64,000 nt of DNA from Saccharopolyspora elongata (GTDB lineage Bacteria > Actinomycetota > Actinomycetes > Mycobacteriales > Pseudonocardiaceae), in assembly GCF_004348985.1 (NCBI RefSeq), contig NZ_SMKW01000019.1:62001-126000 (forward strand), given 5' to 3'. The translations under genes and the position numbers were made by a program. Of this stretch, positions 61,618 to 64,000 are shown piece after piece. The stretch's first letter is position 1. Each line of letters opens with the position of its first letter. The notes under the pieces were generated by a model. That model did not search any database, was not told the DNA's origin, and saw only the letters and a list, made by a program, of their open reading frames with translations.

Positions 61618-62451
61618 TCACGCCGGGTCCGGCCGCAGTCGCTCGGCGCCGCTGTAGACGTTCATCGAGGTGCCGCGCAGGAAGCCGATGAGGGTGAGCC
61701 CGGCGTCCGCGGCCAGGTCCACGGCCAGCGAGGACGGTGCGGACACGGCGGCCAGCGCGGGGATCCCGGCCATCACCGCCTTCTGCACCAGCTCGAAGGA
61801 CGCCCGGCCGCTGACCATTAGGACCGAGTCGCGAAGCGGCAGCCGGCCCGCGCGCAGGGCGTCGCCGACGACCTTGTCCACCGCGTTGTGCCGCCCGACG
61901 TCTTCGCGCAGGCACGTGAGCCGGCCGTCGGCGGTGAACAGCCCGGCGGCGTGCAGGCCGCCGGTGCTGTCGAACACCCGCTGGGCTTCCCGCAGCCGGT
62001 CGGGGAGGACGGCCAGCGTCGACGGCTCGATCCGCAGCGAGTCCTCGCCGAGGGGCCAGGCCGTCGTGGTGCGCACCGCTTCCAGGCTCGCCTTGCCGCA
62101 CAGCCCGCAGGACGACGTGGTGTAGAAGTTCCGCTCCAGCGACGCATCCGGCGGCGCGACACCGGGAGCGAGGGCGACGTCGACGACGTTGTAGGTGTTG
62201 CCGCCGTCGGCGGTGGCGCCCGCGCAGTAGCGGATCGCGGCCACGTCGTCGGCCGAGTCGACGACGCCCTCGCTGACCAGGAATCCGACGGCGAGGTCGA
62301 AGTCGTGCCCCGGGGTGCGCATGGTGACGGTGAGCGGGCGGCCGCCGACCCGGATCTCCATCGGCTCCTCGGCCGTCAGGGTGTCCGGTCGCTGCGATCG
62401 CAGCCCGTCGCGGATGCGCAGCACCGGCCGTCGCACGGTCACTCGGCCCAT
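61618..62451 (-). CDS. fdhD: Formate dehydrogenase accessory sulfurtransferase FdhD
   Basis: A 277-residue FdhD protein. The N-terminal DTLTAEEPMEIRVGGRPLTV, the redox pair in TTSSCGLCGKASLEAV (CxxC) and LREDVGRHNAVDKVVGDALR are diagnostic. FdhD passes sulfur from a cysteine desulfurase to the molybdenum cofactor of formate dehydrogenase. It lies downstream of the molybdoenzyme gene, separated only by an MFS remnant, on the same strand, so the two work together. Confidence 0.97.
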   Translation of the reverse strand: MGRVTVRRPVLRIRDGLRSQRPDTLTAEEPMEIRVGGRPLTVTMRTPGHDFDLAVGFLVSEGVVDSADDVAAIRYCAGATADGGNTYNVVDVALAPGVAPPDASLERNFYTTSSCGLCGKASLEAVRTTTAWPLGEDSLRIEPSTLAVLPDRLREAQRVFDSTGGLHAAGLFTADGRLTCLREDVGRHNAVDKVVGDALRAGRLPLRDSVLMVSGRASFELVQKAVMAGIPALAAVSAPSSLAVDLAADAGLTLIGFLRGTSMNVYSGAERLRPDPA

Positions 62452-62472
62452 CGTTGCGTCCTTTCCTGGAGT

Positions 62473-62824
62473 TCACCGGGGATCCGGTGGGGGAGGTGGC
62501 TTCGGGAATGCCAGGCCGGTGATCGAGAGGAACAGCAGGCCGGCGGCGGCCATTCCCGCCAGCAGGGCCGGGTACGGCACCTGCCGCGTCGCGGCGGGGC
62601 AGAGCAGGGCCAGCGCGGTGTGCACCGAGCGCGGGGAACACCGCAGGCCAGGGCGACCACTGGGCGAGGACGCCCGCCACGAGCGCCCCCGCCGCCAGCC
62701 CGCCGCCGGTCGCGTTCAACGCGCGGCGCGGGCCCACGCTCGGGCGCCCGAGATCGGCCGACAGCTCCACGATCCACGTGGTTCCTGCGGAGAGGACGAT
62801 GCCGGCCGCGACACCCGCGCGGCG
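62473..62824 (-). pseudogene. MFS transporter remnant between fdhD and the molybdoenzyme gene
   Basis: The frame GVAAGIVLSAGTTWIVELSA ... GGGLAAGALVAGVLAQWSPW (about 62825-62640) continues in another frame as VHTALALLCPAATRQVPYPA, LLAGMAAAGLLFLSITGLAF and a Pro-rich end (stop at 62473). Both pieces are MFS membrane segments, so one frameshift near 62630 plus loss of the first half have destroyed the gene. It may still be transcribed with its neighbours. Confidence 0.65.
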
Positions 62825-64000
62825 TCAGGCGCGGGGCTCCAGCCGGACCACGATTCCCTTCGAGGTGGGCGTGTTGCTGAAGTCGGCCACGCTGTCCAGC
62901 GGGACGAGGACGTTGGTCTCCGGGTAGTACGCGGCGGCGGAGCCGGGCGTCGTCGGGTACGCGACCACGCGGAAGTCGTGCGCCCGCCGCTCGACGCCGT
63001 CGTGCCACACGCTCACCAGGTCCACTGCGGCACGGTCGGCGAGCCCGAGCGCGTCCAGGTCGGCGGGGTTGACGAGCACGACCCGGCGGGCGTTGTGGAT
63101 GCCCCGGTAGCGGTCGTTCGGTGCGTACGGGATGGTGTTCCACTGGTCGTGCGAGCGCAGCGACTGCAGCACCAGGTGCCCTTCGGGCGCGCTCAGCATC
63201 TCGAACTCGTTGCGGGTGAAGACCGCCTTGCCGCTGGGCGTGCGGAAGACCCCGCTGTTCACCGGGTTCGGCAGCGCGAACCCGCCAGGCTTCGCCACCC
63301 GCGCGTTGAAGTCCTCGAACCCCGGCACCACCCGCGAGATCCGGTCCCGGATCGTGCTGTAGTCCGCCTCGAATTCCTCCCACGGGATGTCGGGATCCGC
63401 GCCCAGCGTCAGCCGCGCCAGGCGGCCGAGGATCGCCACCTCGCTGAGCAGCATCTCCGAGGCGGGCTCCAGGCGGCCGCGCGAGGCGTGCACCACGCTC
63501 ATCGAATCCTCGACGGTGACGAACTGCTCGCCGCCGGCCTGAACGTCCCGGTCGCTGCGCCCGAGCGTCGGCAGGATCAGCGCGGTCTCGCCGCACACCG
63601 CGTGGGAGCGGTTCAGCTTGGTCGAGATGTGCGCAGTCAGCCGGGACCGGCGCATCGCCCGCTCGGTGATCTCGCTGTCCGGCGTGGCCCGCACGAAGTT
63701 CCCGGCGACGCCGAGGAAGAGCCTGGCCCGGCCGTCGAGCATGGCCCGGATGGAATCCACCGAGTCCCAGCCGTGCTCGGCGGGCGGGGTGAAGCCGAAC
63801 TCCCGCTCCAGCGCGTCCAGGAAGGACTGCGGCATCTGCTCCCAGATGCCCATGGTGCGGTCGCCCTGCACGTTGCTGTGCCCGCGCACCGGGCAGACCC
63901 CGGCACCCGGCTTGCCGATGTTCCCGCGCAGCAGCAAGAAGTTGACGACCTCGCGGATGGTGGGGACGCCGTGCTTCTGCTGCGTCAGGCCCATCGCCCA
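62825..64000 (-). CDS. Formate-dehydrogenase-like molybdopterin oxidoreductase (FdhF/YdeP type), C-terminal part
   Basis: About 392 residues of the C-terminal half; the start is beyond the right edge. GMTQ-like GLTQQKHGVPTIREVVNFLL, LLLRGNIGKPGAGVCPVRGH and NVQGDRTMGI are typical of molybdopterin-binding regions of the FdhF/YdeP alpha subunit. The C-terminal MopB-binding domain (NDRYRGIHNARRVVLVNPAD, VVAYPTTPGSAAAYYPETNV) is complete. FdhD downstream supports formate oxidation, though YdeP-type proteins of unknown substrate are hard to separate. The cofactor ligand region is outside the window. Confidence 0.9.
   Translation of the reverse strand, partial: WAMGLTQQKHGVPTIREVVNFLLLRGNIGKPGAGVCPVRGHSNVQGDRTMGIWEQMPQSFLDALEREFGFTPPAEHGWDSVDSIRAMLDGRARLFLGVAGNFVRATPDSEITERAMRRSRLTAHISTKLNRSHAVCGETALILPTLGRSDRDVQAGGEQFVTVEDSMSVVHASRGRLEPASEMLLSEVAILGRLARLTLGADPDIPWEEFEADYSTIRDRISRVVPGFEDFNARVAKPGGFALPNPVNSGVFRTPSGKAVFTRNEFEMLSAPEGHLVLQSLRSHDQWNTIPYAPNDRYRGIHNARRVVLVNPADLDALGLADRAAVDLVSVWHDGVERRAHDFRVVAYPTTPGSAAAYYPETNVLVPLDSVADFSNTPTSKGIVVRLEPRA

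Overview
The window is high-GC actinomycete chromosome: GTG and TTG starts are common, regulators of the GntR, XRE, LysR, IclR and LuxR types are dense, and a type VII secretion (ESX) locus of mycosin/EccB-C-D-E type is present. The gene styles suggest the Pseudonocardiales (Saccharopolyspora/Amycolatopsis-like). That placement is an inference; there is no rRNA or marker gene here to settle it. I see no tRNA, rRNA, CRISPR array or intact insertion sequence.

Layout. (1) 1-4.2 kb: end of a PucR-type regulator, then a minus-strand operon with an IclR regulator, a HutG-like formiminoglutamase and a polar amino-acid ABC transporter whose binding protein and permease are fused. (2) 4.2-8.7 kb: a scarred accessory patch with a phage remnant, an APH-family kinase, a mosaic of a TauD-like dioxygenase joined to a radical-SAM/SPASM C-terminus, a NUDIX hydrolase and a frameshifted XRE-TPR regulator. 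(3) 9-40.5 kb: the type VII secretion region. It holds an unusually large three-AAA EccA-like ATPase, EccE, a membrane-anchored beta-propeller/FN3 protein, a MoxR-DUF58-transglutaminase-like operon, a predicted pseudokinase, EccD, EccB, secretion substrates, a single-chain three-ATPase EccC, two Esx-type small proteins without a WxG turn, a DUF4360 secreted protein, mycosin, an EspL/YbaB-like protein and CpnT-N-like and EspC-like proteins. An orphan Imm1 immunity gene and two regulators are embedded in it.

(4) 40.7-44.4 kb: a two-component system, a LuxR-type regulator and a second, orphan response regulator. (5) 44.7-53.7 kb: transporter-regulator pairs (EamA/MocR, MFS/XRE-cupin, Rrf2/MFS) and an ECF41-type sigma factor with its AhpD-like partner. 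(6) 54-58 kb: a LysR regulator, a DRE-TIM metallolyase, an MFS exporter and a 54-residue membrane peptide, possibly a small biosynthetic/export unit. (7) 58.5-59.1 kb: an 86-bp tandem repeat array. (8) 59.1-64 kb: a GNAT-AAA fusion, a LysR regulator, FdhD and a formate-dehydrogenase-like molybdoenzyme running off the edge.

The signals that stand out are three proteins in the secretion region that lack catalytic residues or signature motifs (pseudokinase, transglutaminase-like protein without Cys/His, Esx pair without WxG); a family of GTTTC-N4-GAAAC dyads, often about 41 bp apart, in three separate gene-end intergenic regions; the 86-bp array; and readable operator pairs for the Rrf2, ECF41 and IclR regulators.
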